This document shows positions 8,773-17,711 of a DNA stretch of 64,000 nt, piece after piece. The stretch spans positions 930,001 through 994,000 of the forward strand of contig NZ_SIZZ01000001.1 in NCBI RefSeq assembly GCF_004322705.1. Reading direction: 5' to 3'. The notes beneath the pieces were generated by a model. That model ran no database searches and had not been told where the DNA came from. It worked only from the letters and a program-made list of their open reading frames with translations. Position numbers and translations under genes: made by a program. Positions within the stretch are counted from its first letter, which is position 1. The number at the start of each line of letters is the position of its first letter. The stretch comes from Dyella terrae. GTDB taxonomy: Bacteria; Pseudomonadota; Gammaproteobacteria; Xanthomonadales; Rhodanobacteraceae.

Positions 8773-10275
8773 ATGGTTACACCCTCGGCAACATTAACCA
8801 AGAGTGCTTCACCGATCCTGGTTCCCGTACTGATGGCAGGCGGCACCGGCACTCGACTCTGGCCACTCTCACGCGAGCAATATCCAAAACAGTTCCTCAC
8901 ACTCATCGGACCGCTCAGCCTCTTTCAACAGACGGCGCAACGCGCTACAGGTATCGATAACGCTGTCGCACCGGTGGTCCTTGGATCGGAAGATCACCGC
9001 TTTGTGATCGCCGAACAGCTGCAGGATATCGAGATCAAGCCTTCCGCCATCCTGCTGGAACCTCAGAGCCGAAACACCCTCGCCGCTGCCGCCGTCGCCG
9101 CACAACATATCGCGGTGCGTCACGGTGAAGATGCCTTCGCTTTCCTCATGGCTGCCGATCACTACATTGCCGACTTCGTTGCGTTCCAGCTGGCAACCTA
9201 CGCAGCCGCCCAGGCAGCGACGCGCGATTGCATCGTGACGTTTGGCATCACTCCCACGCGACCCGAAACTGGCTACGGCTATATCCGCAGCGGCGAAACC
9301 ATTGACCAGAACGATGTTCGCGCAGTCGAGCAGTTCGTCGAGAAGCCCAACGCCGAGACGGCCCGAACGTTCCTGGCGTCTGGCGACTACTTCTGGAACG
9401 GCGGGATGTTCCTGTTCCGATGCGGCCACTTCCTTGAAGAACTTCGCCGCCTGGAGCCCGAAACCTACGAGCGTTCGCTTCACGCCGTTCAGTACGCACG
9501 CCAGGACAACGGTTTCACCCATCTGGATGCCGAAGCGTTTTCCCTCTGCCGCAATGACTCCATTGACTATGCAGTCATGGAGAAAACCCAGCGCATTGCA
9601 CTGGTCCCCCTCGATGCAGGATGGGAAGACGTGGGTTCGTGGAGTTATCTCGACCACATGCCAAGCGATGACCCGAGCCAGAACCACACCGAAGGCGATG
9701 TGTTGCTTGAAGATGCGACGGGTAACCTGGTCCACGCAAGCAGCCGGCTCGTTGCGCTCATCGGCGTCGATGACCACATCGTGGTGGAAACCGATGACGC
9801 CGTCCTCGTCGCACCGAAAGATCGTGCCCAGGACATCAAACGGGTCGTTCAATCGCTCAAGCGCGACAAGCGGTCCGAGGTCGAGAACCATCGGCGTGTC
9901 TTCCGCCCCTGGGGCTTCTACGAAACCATTGCCGGCGGCGATCGCTTCCAGGTCAAGCGCATATGCGTCAAGCCGGGACAGAAGCTCAGCCTGCAGATGC
10001 ATTATCACCGCGCCGAGCACTGGGTGATCGTCCGAGGCACGGCACGCGTCACCATCGCGGAAAAGACTTTCATCCTTACCGAAGACCAGTCGACTTACAT
10101 CCGGCTAGGCAACACGCATCGACTCGAGAACGCCGGACGCATTCCGCTCGAACTGATCGAAGTACAAACCGGTGTGTACCTGGGGGAGGACGACATTGTC
10201 CGCTTCAGCGACGCCTACGGCCGCACCGAAGGAACCACTGAGTTGCAGGCAACGCCCGTCCCCACGCCCGCCTGA
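8773..10275 (+). CDS. algA: AlgA: bifunctional mannose-6-phosphate isomerase / mannose-1-phosphate guanylyltransferase
   Basis: Makes GDP-mannose for alginate: isomerises fructose-6-P to mannose-6-P and transfers GMP to mannose-1-P; the intermediate mutase (AlgC) is not in the window. The pyrophosphorylase signature MAGGTGTRLWPLSR is at residues 21-34, with FVEKPNAETA in the middle of the nucleotidyltransferase domain. The C-terminal cupin isomerase domain carries LQMHYHRAEHWVIVRGTA with its metal-binding His residues, then NTHRLEN and ELIEVQTGVYLGEDDI. Length is 500 aa against about 480 in Pseudomonas. A GAGG site lies seven bases before the ATG. It is the first gene of the operon here, whereas Pseudomonas places it last. 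Some GDP-mannose enzymes serve other polysaccharides, but the adjacency to algD settles the role. Confidence 0.95.
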   Translation: MVTPSATLTKSASPILVPVLMAGGTGTRLWPLSREQYPKQFLTLIGPLSLFQQTAQRATGIDNAVAPVVLGSEDHRFVIAEQLQDIEIKPSAILLEPQSRNTLAAAAVAAQHIAVRHGEDAFAFLMAADHYIADFVAFQLATYAAAQAATRDCIVTFGITPTRPETGYGYIRSGETIDQNDVRAVEQFVEKPNAETARTFLASGDYFWNGGMFLFRCGHFLEELRRLEPETYERSLHAVQYARQDNGFTHLDAEAFSLCRNDSIDYAVMEKTQRIALVPLDAGWEDVGSWSYLDHMPSDDPSQNHTEGDVLLEDATGNLVHASSRLVALIGVDDHIVVETDDAVLVAPKDRAQDIKRVVQSLKRDKRSEVENHRRVFRPWGFYETIAGGDRFQVKRICVKPGQKLSLQMHYHRAEHWVIVRGTARVTIAEKTFILTEDQSTYIRLGNTHRLENAGRIPLELIEVQTGVYLGEDDIVRFSDAYGRTEGTTELQATPVPTPA

Positions 10276-10434
10276 CCTGGCCGGCGCGGCATCGCGAAGG
10301 AAAGACCGTGCTTCGCCCGGATGCGAAGTCGTGTACCGGGCACGCCCCGAATAGAGGAATAGCCACTGAAACCGCGCCTCCGGGCGCAGGAGTTAAGCAA
10401 GCCAACTGTCGTTCCCTATTCGGAGGAAGCTGCA

Positions 10435-11745
10435 ATGCGCATCAGTATTTTTGGCATGGGCTACGTAGGTGCCGTGTGCGCCGCATGCCTCGCCGATCGC
10501 GGCCACACCGTGATCGGCGTGGATATTTCTCAAACCAAAATCGACCTCATCAACAGTGGCCGGTCACCCATCGTGGAGCCAGGCCTGGGAGACCTTCTGG
10601 ACAAGGGTGTCAGAAGCGGGCGCATCACAGCGACATCCGATACGGCCTACGCCGTGCATAACTCGGATCTGTCAATGGTGTGCGTCGGCACGCCCAGCAA
10701 GAAGAATGGCGACCTTGATCTTCACTTCGTGCAGACCGTCGTCGCCGAGATCGGTGCGGCGCTTCGCGACAAGAGCCAGTGGCATACCGTTGTCATTCGC
10801 AGCACGGTGTTGCCCGGCACCATTCGCGATGTCGTGCTGCCGCTGCTCGAAGATACATCTCACAAGCGGGCCGGCCGCGAATTTGGCCTCGCCGTGAACC
10901 CGGAGTTCCTTCGCGAAAGCACGGCGATCGCCGACTACAACGACCCGCCGATGACCGTCATCGGTGAGTGGGACGAAGCGTCAGGCGACCAGCTTGCCGA
11001 ACTCTATGCCTCGCTTGCCGCCCCCATCATCCGCAAACCCATCGAAGTGGCAGAGATGGTGAAGTACACCTGCAATGCCTGGCACGCCACGAAGATCGCT
11101 TTCGCAAATGAGATCGGCAACATCTCCAAAGAACTGGGTGTCGACGGCCGCGACGTGATGGAAGTGATCTGCCAGGATCACAAGCTCAATCTTTCAAGCT
11201 ACTACCTGAAGCCGGGCTATGCCTTTGGTGGCTCGTGCCTGCCCAAGGATGTCCGCGCACTTAACTACTGCGCTACTCAGGTCGATGCCCTGCACCCGCT
11301 GATCGGGTCGCTGATGCAGAGCAACGAGCTGCATGTGAAGCGGGCCTTCGACCTGGTTACCTCGTTCGGCGATCGTCGCGTCGGCATGCTCGGCCTGAGC
11401 TTCAAGGCCCAGACCGACGACCTTCGCGAGAGCCCGCTGGTGGAGCTGGCCGAGATGCTCATCGGCAAAGGTTACGAGCTATCGATATTCGACGAGAACA
11501 TCGAGTACGCCAAGGTGCACGGCGCCAATCGCGAGTACATCAACAGCAAAATTCCGCACATATCCTCCCTGCTCAATCCGGACCTGGATGAAGTTATCGA
11601 AAGCTCCGAAGTCCTGATTGTCGGCCAGCGCGACCAGCATTTCGAAAAGGTGCTCAACGGAGCGCGTGGTGATCGCAAGGTCGTCGACCTGATCGGCATG
11701 ATGCCGCACGCGTCGACGCCCGAAATGCAGGGCATCTGCTGGTAA
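10435..11745 (+). CDS. algD: AlgD: GDP-mannose 6-dehydrogenase
   Basis: Oxidises GDP-mannose to GDP-mannuronic acid with two NAD+, the committed step of alginate synthesis in the cytoplasm. The N-terminal Rossmann motif is [20 protein letters not shown], followed by SPIVEPGL and [15 protein letters not shown]. The catalytic Cys is residue 268 in [13 protein letters not shown], the same number as in the Pseudomonas enzyme as I recall it. The C-terminal domain has [20 protein letters not shown]. The length of 436 residues and the ending GICW also match Pseudomonas AlgD. GGAGG stands eight bases before the ATG. A 159-base gap separates it from algA, enough for an internal promoter, though I saw no clear one. 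Confidence 0.96.
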   Translation: MRISIFGMGYVGAVCAACLADRGHTVIGVDISQTKIDLINSGRSPIVEPGLGDLLDKGVRSGRITATSDTAYAVHNSDLSMVCVGTPSKKNGDLDLHFVQTVVAEIGAALRDKSQWHTVVIRSTVLPGTIRDVVLPLLEDTSHKRAGREFGLAVNPEFLRESTAIADYNDPPMTVIGEWDEASGDQLAELYASLAAPIIRKPIEVAEMVKYTCNAWHATKIAFANEIGNISKELGVDGRDVMEVICQDHKLNLSSYYLKPGYAFGGSCLPKDVRALNYCATQVDALHPLIGSLMQSNELHVKRAFDLVTSFGDRRVGMLGLSFKAQTDDLRESPLVELAEMLIGKGYELSIFDENIEYAKVHGANREYINSKIPHISSLLNPDLDEVIESSEVLIVGQRDQHFEKVLNGARGDRKVVDLIGMMPHASTPEMQGICW

Positions 11746-11752
11746 CGCCGCC

Positions 11753-13309
11753 ATGATGCGGACGCCGGATGCCAGTCGTGGCTTCATCGCCTGCCCCTCC
11801 TTGCCCGGCAGCAGTCCTGCTCCGGGCATGGTCGGCAGTTTCCTCATCGATCTCGGTGGCTGGCTACTTTACGTGAGCGCCCTGATCGGCCTGGTCCTGC
11901 TGCTCCCACCGCAGGCGTTTGAACCCGGAACACGGATCTTCGTGTTCGCCTTGGGCGTCCTGGGTATGTGGCGTTACAGCCTTCGGGCCGTGCACTTCAT
12001 CCGGAGCATGATCTTCCTGCATTGGTCGTTCCCCTGGGCTCGCCGGCGCGTACGCAAAGCCGGCGACCTGGGCATGCCGCCACATGTGTACCTGCTGGTG
12101 ACGAGCTTTCGCATCGATACGCTGACCACGACCAAGGTGTACCAGTCGACGTTCGAGGAAGCCATTGAGTGTGGCGTGCCGACTACGGTCGTTGCCTCCA
12201 TCGTAGAGATGGGTGACCAGCGCCTGATCCTGGCGTTGTGGGAGTACATGGATCCGCCCGAGCGCGTGCGGCTAAAGATCGTACGCATCCCCGGCACCGG
12301 CAAGCGCGATGCCCTCGCCCAGGGTTTCCGCGCCATCTCGCGCGACATGCCGGAACCCAATGCAGTGGTGGCCGTGATCGATGGCGATACGGTTCTCGAG
12401 AAAGGCGTCATAGCGCGAACGGCGCCATTCCTTACCACCATGCCCAGCGTCGGCGCACTGACCACCAATGAGTTCTGCGAAGTCGCCGGCAGCTACGCCA
12501 TGAGCGAATGGCACAAGCTGCGCTTTGCACAGCGTCATCTGAATATGTGCTCGATGGCATTAGGCCGCCGCGTACTGACGCTGACCGGCCGCATGTCGCT
12601 GTTTCGTGCATCGATCGTGATCGATCCGGAATTCATCGATGACGTTCAGAACGACTCCGTCGAGCACTGGCGTCTGGGTCGGTTCAAGTTCCTCACCGGT
12701 GATGACAAGAGCACCTGGTACAGCCTCATGCGCATGGGCTGGGATACCTACTACGTTCCGGACGCATCCGTGCGTACACTCGAAACACCGCCGGATCCGA
12801 AGTTCCTCAAAGCCAGCCGAAAACTGATGTTCCGCTGGTACGGCAACTCGCTGCGCCAGAACAGCCGCGCACTGAAGCTCGGGCCGGGCAAGCTGGGCTG
12901 GTTCACCTACTACGTGCTGCTCGACCAGCGGGTGCTGATGTGGACCGGCCTGCTTGGCCTGGCGATGGCCATCGTGGCCAGCATCAAGTTCAGCCCGGTT
13001 TACCTGCTGACGTTCCTGCTCTGGGTCGGCATCACGCGCCTGATCATGTCGATGATGTTGCTCGCATCGGGCCATCGCATCGGCCCGGCGTTCCCGGTGC
13101 TGCTCTATTACAACCAGGTCATCGGATCGGTCATGAAGATCTTCGTGTTCTTCCGCCTCGACCAGCAGTCCTGGACGCGCCAGAACACCACCCTCGATCG
13201 CAACCTCGGCGCCTTCGAACGCCGCTTCAACCATTGGTCCTCATGGGCCATGACTTTTACCGCGACCAGCGTGTTCGCAGCCATCGTCATGTGCCTGCTG
13301 AGCCTGTGA
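11753..13309 (+). CDS. alg8: Alg8: mannuronan synthase, inner-membrane GT2 glycosyltransferase
   Basis: Polymerises mannuronic acid from GDP-mannuronate at the inner membrane with Alg44. Two N-terminal membrane segments (about residues 30-75) precede the GT2 domain, which has the nucleotide and metal motif DGD at 210-212, GDDKSTW at 316-322 and the acceptor-side segment [14 protein letters not shown]. Four hydrophobic helices follow (about 390-515). Length is 518 aa against about 494 in Pseudomonas. It starts seven bases after algD; an alternative ATG at 11828 would remove 25 poorly conserved residues and may be the true start. Family resemblance to cellulose and hyaluronan synthases is expected, but GDDKSTW and the gene context point to Alg8. 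Confidence 0.94.
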   Translation: MMRTPDASRGFIACPSLPGSSPAPGMVGSFLIDLGGWLLYVSALIGLVLLLPPQAFEPGTRIFVFALGVLGMWRYSLRAVHFIRSMIFLHWSFPWARRRVRKAGDLGMPPHVYLLVTSFRIDTLTTTKVYQSTFEEAIECGVPTTVVASIVEMGDQRLILALWEYMDPPERVRLKIVRIPGTGKRDALAQGFRAISRDMPEPNAVVAVIDGDTVLEKGVIARTAPFLTTMPSVGALTTNEFCEVAGSYAMSEWHKLRFAQRHLNMCSMALGRRVLTLTGRMSLFRASIVIDPEFIDDVQNDSVEHWRLGRFKFLTGDDKSTWYSLMRMGWDTYYVPDASVRTLETPPDPKFLKASRKLMFRWYGNSLRQNSRALKLGPGKLGWFTYYVLLDQRVLMWTGLLGLAMAIVASIKFSPVYLLTFLLWVGITRLIMSMMLLASGHRIGPAFPVLLYYNQVIGSVMKIFVFFRLDQQSWTRQNTTLDRNLGAFERRFNHWSSWAMTFTATSVFAAIVMCLLSL

Positions 13310-13348
13310 CGCCCACGAACCGAACAGGACCGCAAGGAAAACCCAACC

Positions 13349-14587
13349 ATGGCTCATGAATCTGTCAATGTGGTGCACGAAACGGAAGTCGAGCGCCAAC
13401 ATCCAAGGGTGCGCATCCCCGCGACCCTGCATCTGGAAGTTCGCGGCCAGGAGCAGACCTTCCGCCTGATCGATATCTCCGCAGGTGGCTTCGCTTTCCA
13501 TGGGCGCGGCAACAGCTACGACATCGGACGCATGTACCGAGGCACGCTGCGGTTTGCCATCGACCCCATGGGCATGACGCTTCCGGTCAGCTTCCGCGTG
13601 CGCAACTTCGACCCCGCCAACCAGCGCGTCGGCGTCACCTTCGAAGACCTCGACGAGCGCCAGACCACCCTGCTTCGCCAACTGATCAATGCGTACATTG
13701 CCGGCGAAGTGGTGACGGTGGGCGATGTGATCACCACCTTGTCGCGCAACAACTTCACGCGGGCGCGTACGCAGCAGGTGGCGCGCAAGCCGCAGCCACA
13801 ACGAACCCGGTCGAGGGCATTCACGCTGACGGGGGTGTTCTTTCTGGTCGGCCTGGCGGCCTTCACCTATGCGTTCTCCCGCTTGTATGGCGTGCTCTTC
13901 ATCAATCACGCCATCGCCGCCAAAGTGGCCGCACCGAGCTTCGCCATCGCCATGCCCCGCGACGGCACCTACTTCAACCTGATTCCACCCAACGGCAAGG
14001 TGAAGAAGGGACAGCCGATCGGCACGTTCCAGGCGGCGATGCTCGACGTCGTGCAGAACGATCCGGGTTCGCTTCATCTGACGCCGCAACAGTTGTCGGA
14101 CCTGATGGGCGAGACGCTGAAGGGCACGCTGTCGAGCCCCTGCGATTGCACGGTGCAACAGAAGTTCGCGCTGGATTCGCAGTACGTCAATCGCAACCAG
14201 CCGCTGGTGACCCTGCTGCCGGAAGACGCCAAGCCCTATGTGCTCGCGCGCTTCCACTTCGACAGCATGCAGGACCTGCGCGTCGGCCGCACCGTCGCCT
14301 TTCAGGTCAGCGGTGAGAGCCATGAGCGCTATGGCACCATCCGACAGGTGCGCCTACTGCCCACGCCCATCGGCAACGATGAGCGCGGCAGTGCCAGCGA
14401 CATCCGTGGCCTCGACAGCCCGGGTACCGTCAGCGACGTGCTGGCCCAGATTGAACCGACGGAAGCCTTGCCACGCGCGATGATCGACCAGCCCGTCGAC
14501 GTGCAGCTGGGCGACCCGCGCAGCGCGATTGCGGGCCCCATCGACGAAGGCGTGCGTCGCGTGCGCGCCATGCTCGCGAAACTGTGA
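13349..14587 (+). CDS. alg44: Alg44: PilZ-domain c-di-GMP receptor and co-polymerase subunit
   Basis: Partner of Alg8 that switches polymerisation on when c-di-GMP binds. The cytoplasmic PilZ domain keeps both binding motifs: RQHPR (RxxxR) at 16-20 and DISAGG (D/NxSxxG) at 42-47. A single membrane helix (about 155-177, TLTGVFFLVGLAAFTYAFS) is followed by a periplasmic part resembling a membrane-fusion-protein hairpin, with IPPNGKVKKGQPIGTFQA and LSSPCDCTVQQ typical of a biotinyl/lipoyl-like hybrid motif. Length is 412 residues, slightly above the roughly 390 of Pseudomonas. The gene ends one base into the start of algK. Retention of every key PilZ residue implies post-translational c-di-GMP control in this organism too (inference). 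Confidence 0.95.
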   Translation: MAHESVNVVHETEVERQHPRVRIPATLHLEVRGQEQTFRLIDISAGGFAFHGRGNSYDIGRMYRGTLRFAIDPMGMTLPVSFRVRNFDPANQRVGVTFEDLDERQTTLLRQLINAYIAGEVVTVGDVITTLSRNNFTRARTQQVARKPQPQRTRSRAFTLTGVFFLVGLAAFTYAFSRLYGVLFINHAIAAKVAAPSFAIAMPRDGTYFNLIPPNGKVKKGQPIGTFQAAMLDVVQNDPGSLHLTPQQLSDLMGETLKGTLSSPCDCTVQQKFALDSQYVNRNQPLVTLLPEDAKPYVLARFHFDSMQDLRVGRTVAFQVSGESHERYGTIRQVRLLPTPIGNDERGSASDIRGLDSPGTVSDVLAQIEPTEALPRAMIDQPVDVQLGDPRSAIAGPIDEGVRRVRAMLAKL

Positions 14588-16296
14588 TGAAACGTCCCGT
14601 CGCCCGCAGTCTCCTGATGGTGGCGTTTGGTGCCATGACCTGCGCTTCCGCGCAGCAGGCGCCGCCGCCCGCGCAGAACCCGCCCACGGCGGTCGAAGGC
14701 GGCGGCATGCCGGACCTGGAGCGCGGCAAGCTCGCCGCACAGATGGGTCATGACGCCGAGGCGGAGAGCAACTTCCTGCCCCTCGCACAGCGCGGCTACA
14801 CCGAAGCCCAGCTCGCCCTGGCCCGCCTGTACGCGCGTCGGCAGACGACGCAGTCGATGAAGGACGCGATTCACTGGTTCCGCACAGCCGCGCAAAAAGA
14901 TCCCGTCGACGCTGAAGTCCCCTTGGCGCGCTTGCTGCTAAAGCAGGATGACCCTTCGCAGCTCGATGAATCGCAGCGCCTGTTCCTGCACGCCTGGGAG
15001 GAGCGGCAAGACCCGGAAGCGCTGGCTGGCCTGATCGAGCTATACACCGCCTACCCGGAAAAGGATGGCAGCAAGCAGCTTCCAACCCTGGTGGTCACGG
15101 CGGAGAAGCTCGACCTGCCGGTGACCAATGGCGCGCTGATCAGCTGGTACCGCAACACGCGCGACGTGCCCGGCCACAACGATCACCTGCTGGCGATGTG
15201 TCGCAAGTCGCTGAATATCGCCCCGACGTGTTACGTCGATCTCGTTCGCGACATGCGCGAACGCAAAGATCTCAAGGCCATGCAGCAGATGGTCTCCGCG
15301 GCGATGTCGCAGTATGCGCAGGGTCTGGTACCCGTGGCCACTGCATCCGGCCTCGCACGTGCGCTGGTCGCGGCACCCGACGGCGCGCTTGAAGCAGGGG
15401 ACGACACACCCGTTTCGGACGCCCCGGAAACGGATGCAGAGGACCTGGCGTCAACCGGGGCCTCATCGGGCACGACCACGATGGCGGCATCGCGTTCCTG
15501 CGAACAGGATCCGGTCGGCGTGACCAAAGTGGTCAATGCATCGCAGCAGACAGCCGGTGCACCGCCGCCCGTCGCCAACATCGTGCCAACCAGGAACACC
15601 GCACCGGCAGCCGCGCCTGGCAATGCCAAGCCAGCCGCCCAGCCGGCACCCGACGCGAATGCACAGCCGGAAATGGCCAACCAGATTCTTGCCAAGCTCG
15701 CTGGTGGTTCGCCCGAAGCTCGCGTCGAGGCCGCCGGTGTCGCGGTGCGCTTTCCCTACCTGGCACCGGACCTGGATCTGGAAAACATCCTGCAGGACGG
15801 CATGAAGCAGGGTCTGGCCGATGCTCCGCTCTATCTGGGCGAGTTGTACCTGCACGGCGCGCGTGCGCCCCGTGATCCGGAAAAGGCGCTGGACCTGCTC
15901 CAGCGCGCCGCGAAACATCCCGATACGGCGCTCGACGCGCAGTACTACATCGGGCGCCTTTATCAGTACGGCTACCTCGACGAGGTGGATCCGCAAAAAG
16001 CCATCGATCACCTGCTCTTCGCCGCGCGGCGCGGCTATGTCGCCGCCGACAGCGCTTTGGCGCGGCTTTATTCCTCGGGCAAAGGTGTGTGTCCGGACCT
16101 CGTCAACGCATTCGTCTTCGCGCAACTGGGTGCGCGCGACGGCGCCCCTGCGATCCGCACGCTGGCCGGTCAGGTGACCGGTGCGCTCACCCCGCAACAG
16201 CGTCAGTCGGCGCAGCGGCTCCTTCGTCAGGAGGAGGCGGCGCGTCAGCAAGTGCCGCAGACCGACCTGGCTGAAGCCACCCCATCCTCACCATGA
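14587..16296 (+). CDS. algK: AlgK: periplasmic TPR/Sel1-repeat alginate export scaffold
   Basis: Scaffold linking the inner-membrane synthase to the AlgE pore. Sel1/TPR-like repeats occupy residues about 45-255 and again 385-540 (DAPLYLGELYLHGA, DAQYYIGRLYQYG and ADSALARLYSSGKGV are clear units). Between them, about residues 260-365, lies a low-complexity Ala/Pro/Asp/Thr segment that accounts for most of the extra length (569 aa against about 475 in Pseudomonas). The signal peptide ends MTCASAQQA: a Cys is present but the residues before it (A-M-T) do not form a good lipobox, so lipidation is doubtful although Pseudomonas AlgK is a lipoprotein. The ATG at 14587 shares its A with the alg44 stop; a GTG one codon upstream is less likely. 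Confidence 0.88.
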   Translation: MKRPVARSLLMVAFGAMTCASAQQAPPPAQNPPTAVEGGGMPDLERGKLAAQMGHDAEAESNFLPLAQRGYTEAQLALARLYARRQTTQSMKDAIHWFRTAAQKDPVDAEVPLARLLLKQDDPSQLDESQRLFLHAWEERQDPEALAGLIELYTAYPEKDGSKQLPTLVVTAEKLDLPVTNGALISWYRNTRDVPGHNDHLLAMCRKSLNIAPTCYVDLVRDMRERKDLKAMQQMVSAAMSQYAQGLVPVATASGLARALVAAPDGALEAGDDTPVSDAPETDAEDLASTGASSGTTTMAASRSCEQDPVGVTKVVNASQQTAGAPPPVANIVPTRNTAPAAAPGNAKPAAQPAPDANAQPEMANQILAKLAGGSPEARVEAAGVAVRFPYLAPDLDLENILQDGMKQGLADAPLYLGELYLHGARAPRDPEKALDLLQRAAKHPDTALDAQYYIGRLYQYGYLDEVDPQKAIDHLLFAARRGYVAADSALARLYSSGKGVCPDLVNAFVFAQLGARDGAPAIRTLAGQVTGALTPQQRQSAQRLLRQEEAARQQVPQTDLAEATPSSP

Positions 16297-16310
16297 AAAA
16301 GGGAACTGCG

Positions 16311-17711
16311 ATGAGCAAGCTCTCGATCACCGGATGTGGCGTCCTCATGGCGCTGGTTGCCGCCCCCGCCACGGCGGTGGAAACGGATTACGCGCTTAAG
16401 ACCGACATCGCGGTGGTGGACCAGACACCCGGTGACTTCGGCCGGCAGGACAAGAACCACTCGGTGCAGGCCTATCTCGATGCCACGCCCTGGATGCGTT
16501 TTCAGTTCAACCAGCATTGGAGCGGATTCCTGCGCGTGCGCCTGTTTGCGCCGACGGGCATCGTGCAGACCAACGCCAACGACAACAATAACGTCGGCCC
16601 CACCAACCAGGCCTTCCTGGGCCTGAAGGAAGCCTGGGTCGATTACGCCGGCTTCCGCTATCCCGGCGAATCCATTCGCCTGGGCCGACAGCGTGTGCGC
16701 CAGGACGATGCGATGTATATCGACCAGGACGTCGATTCGGCACGCTGGATCTTCAAAACCACGCTGGTCCAGTCGGAGCTTGGCGTCGGCCGTGAATTCG
16801 GAACGTATCGCACCGATGACGTCGGCCTTCCGCCGGATCAGAAACACCGCCTCTACGTGTTCGGCACACTCGGCGGCGAATGGAAGGCCTACCAACGCAT
16901 CGGCGTGCGCATGATGTATGTCCACGACGACTACAACGTGCCCCAGCCCGGCCAGGTCACCAACGTCGGAACCAAGCTAAGCGCCGGCAACCTGCTGTGG
17001 GTGGGCGCGTTCCTGCATAACCACTACTACGACGGTGCCGATGCGCCTCCGTTTGCCTACAACGCATCGATCAACTGGCTGAGCGGTAACCAGCGCACCG
17101 CGCTGGTCGATCCCCTTACCCGCGCTGTCACCGACGTCACCGATCGGCGCGTGTCGCATGCCTGGGCGGCGGACGTCGCGGTGCGCTATCGCCTGCCTGT
17201 CGAGAAGTTCCCCCTGCAGCTTGGCGCCGCCTATGTGTACAGCAGTGGCGGCCACGGCAACGACCTGTCGTCGCAATACAGCCAGACGGGCCTGCAGAGC
17301 AACTATTCCCGCTTCACCGGCACCGACTCGCTCACCCAGCGATTCACCGATGCCTATCGAGCGGACCTCGGCAACCTGAAAGTCGCCACTGCGTTTGCGT
17401 CGATGAACATGGGACAGTGGAACACCAGCTTCATCTACAACCACTTCGATCGTGTCCATGGCGACGCACCGGTCTACGCGGAAAACATCTCTGCCCTGCC
17501 CGTCAATACCACCGGCTCGCTGGGACAGGGCTACGACCTGGTGGTCACGCGCTTCTTCGGCAAGAAGATCGCCCACACGGATCTGCTCAGCAGCGACGAA
17601 CCAGCCAGTTCGGTGCGATTCCGTGGCTCGGTCTTCAAGCCCGGTTCGGCCTATGGTCCCAATGCGCGCAACGAGTACCGCGTCAGTCTGGAGCTGGTCC
17701 TGTGGATGTAA
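16311..17711 (+). CDS. algE: AlgE: outer-membrane alginate export porin
   Basis: Beta-barrel pore that exports the polymer. A signal peptide (MSKLSITGCGVLMALVAAPATA) precedes a barrel with strong AlgE wording: YAGFRYPGESIRLGRQRV, FGTYRTDDVGLPPDQKHR, then RIGVRMMYVHDDYN and QTGLQSNYSRFTGTDS, and near the end VRFRGSVFKPGSAYGP. The final residues (SLELVLWM) end in a hydrophobic strand, though in Met rather than the usual aromatic. Length is 466 aa against about 490 for the Pseudomonas precursor. The ATG at 16311 has AAGGGA eight bases upstream; an ATG at 16293 overlapping the algK stop would add six residues. Its 3' end overlaps algG by ten bases. Confidence 0.94.
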   Translation: MSKLSITGCGVLMALVAAPATAVETDYALKTDIAVVDQTPGDFGRQDKNHSVQAYLDATPWMRFQFNQHWSGFLRVRLFAPTGIVQTNANDNNNVGPTNQAFLGLKEAWVDYAGFRYPGESIRLGRQRVRQDDAMYIDQDVDSARWIFKTTLVQSELGVGREFGTYRTDDVGLPPDQKHRLYVFGTLGGEWKAYQRIGVRMMYVHDDYNVPQPGQVTNVGTKLSAGNLLWVGAFLHNHYYDGADAPPFAYNASINWLSGNQRTALVDPLTRAVTDVTDRRVSHAWAADVAVRYRLPVEKFPLQLGAAYVYSSGGHGNDLSSQYSQTGLQSNYSRFTGTDSLTQRFTDAYRADLGNLKVATAFASMNMGQWNTSFIYNHFDRVHGDAPVYAENISALPVNTTGSLGQGYDLVVTRFFGKKIAHTDLLSSDEPASSVRFRGSVFKPGSAYGPNARNEYRVSLELVLWM

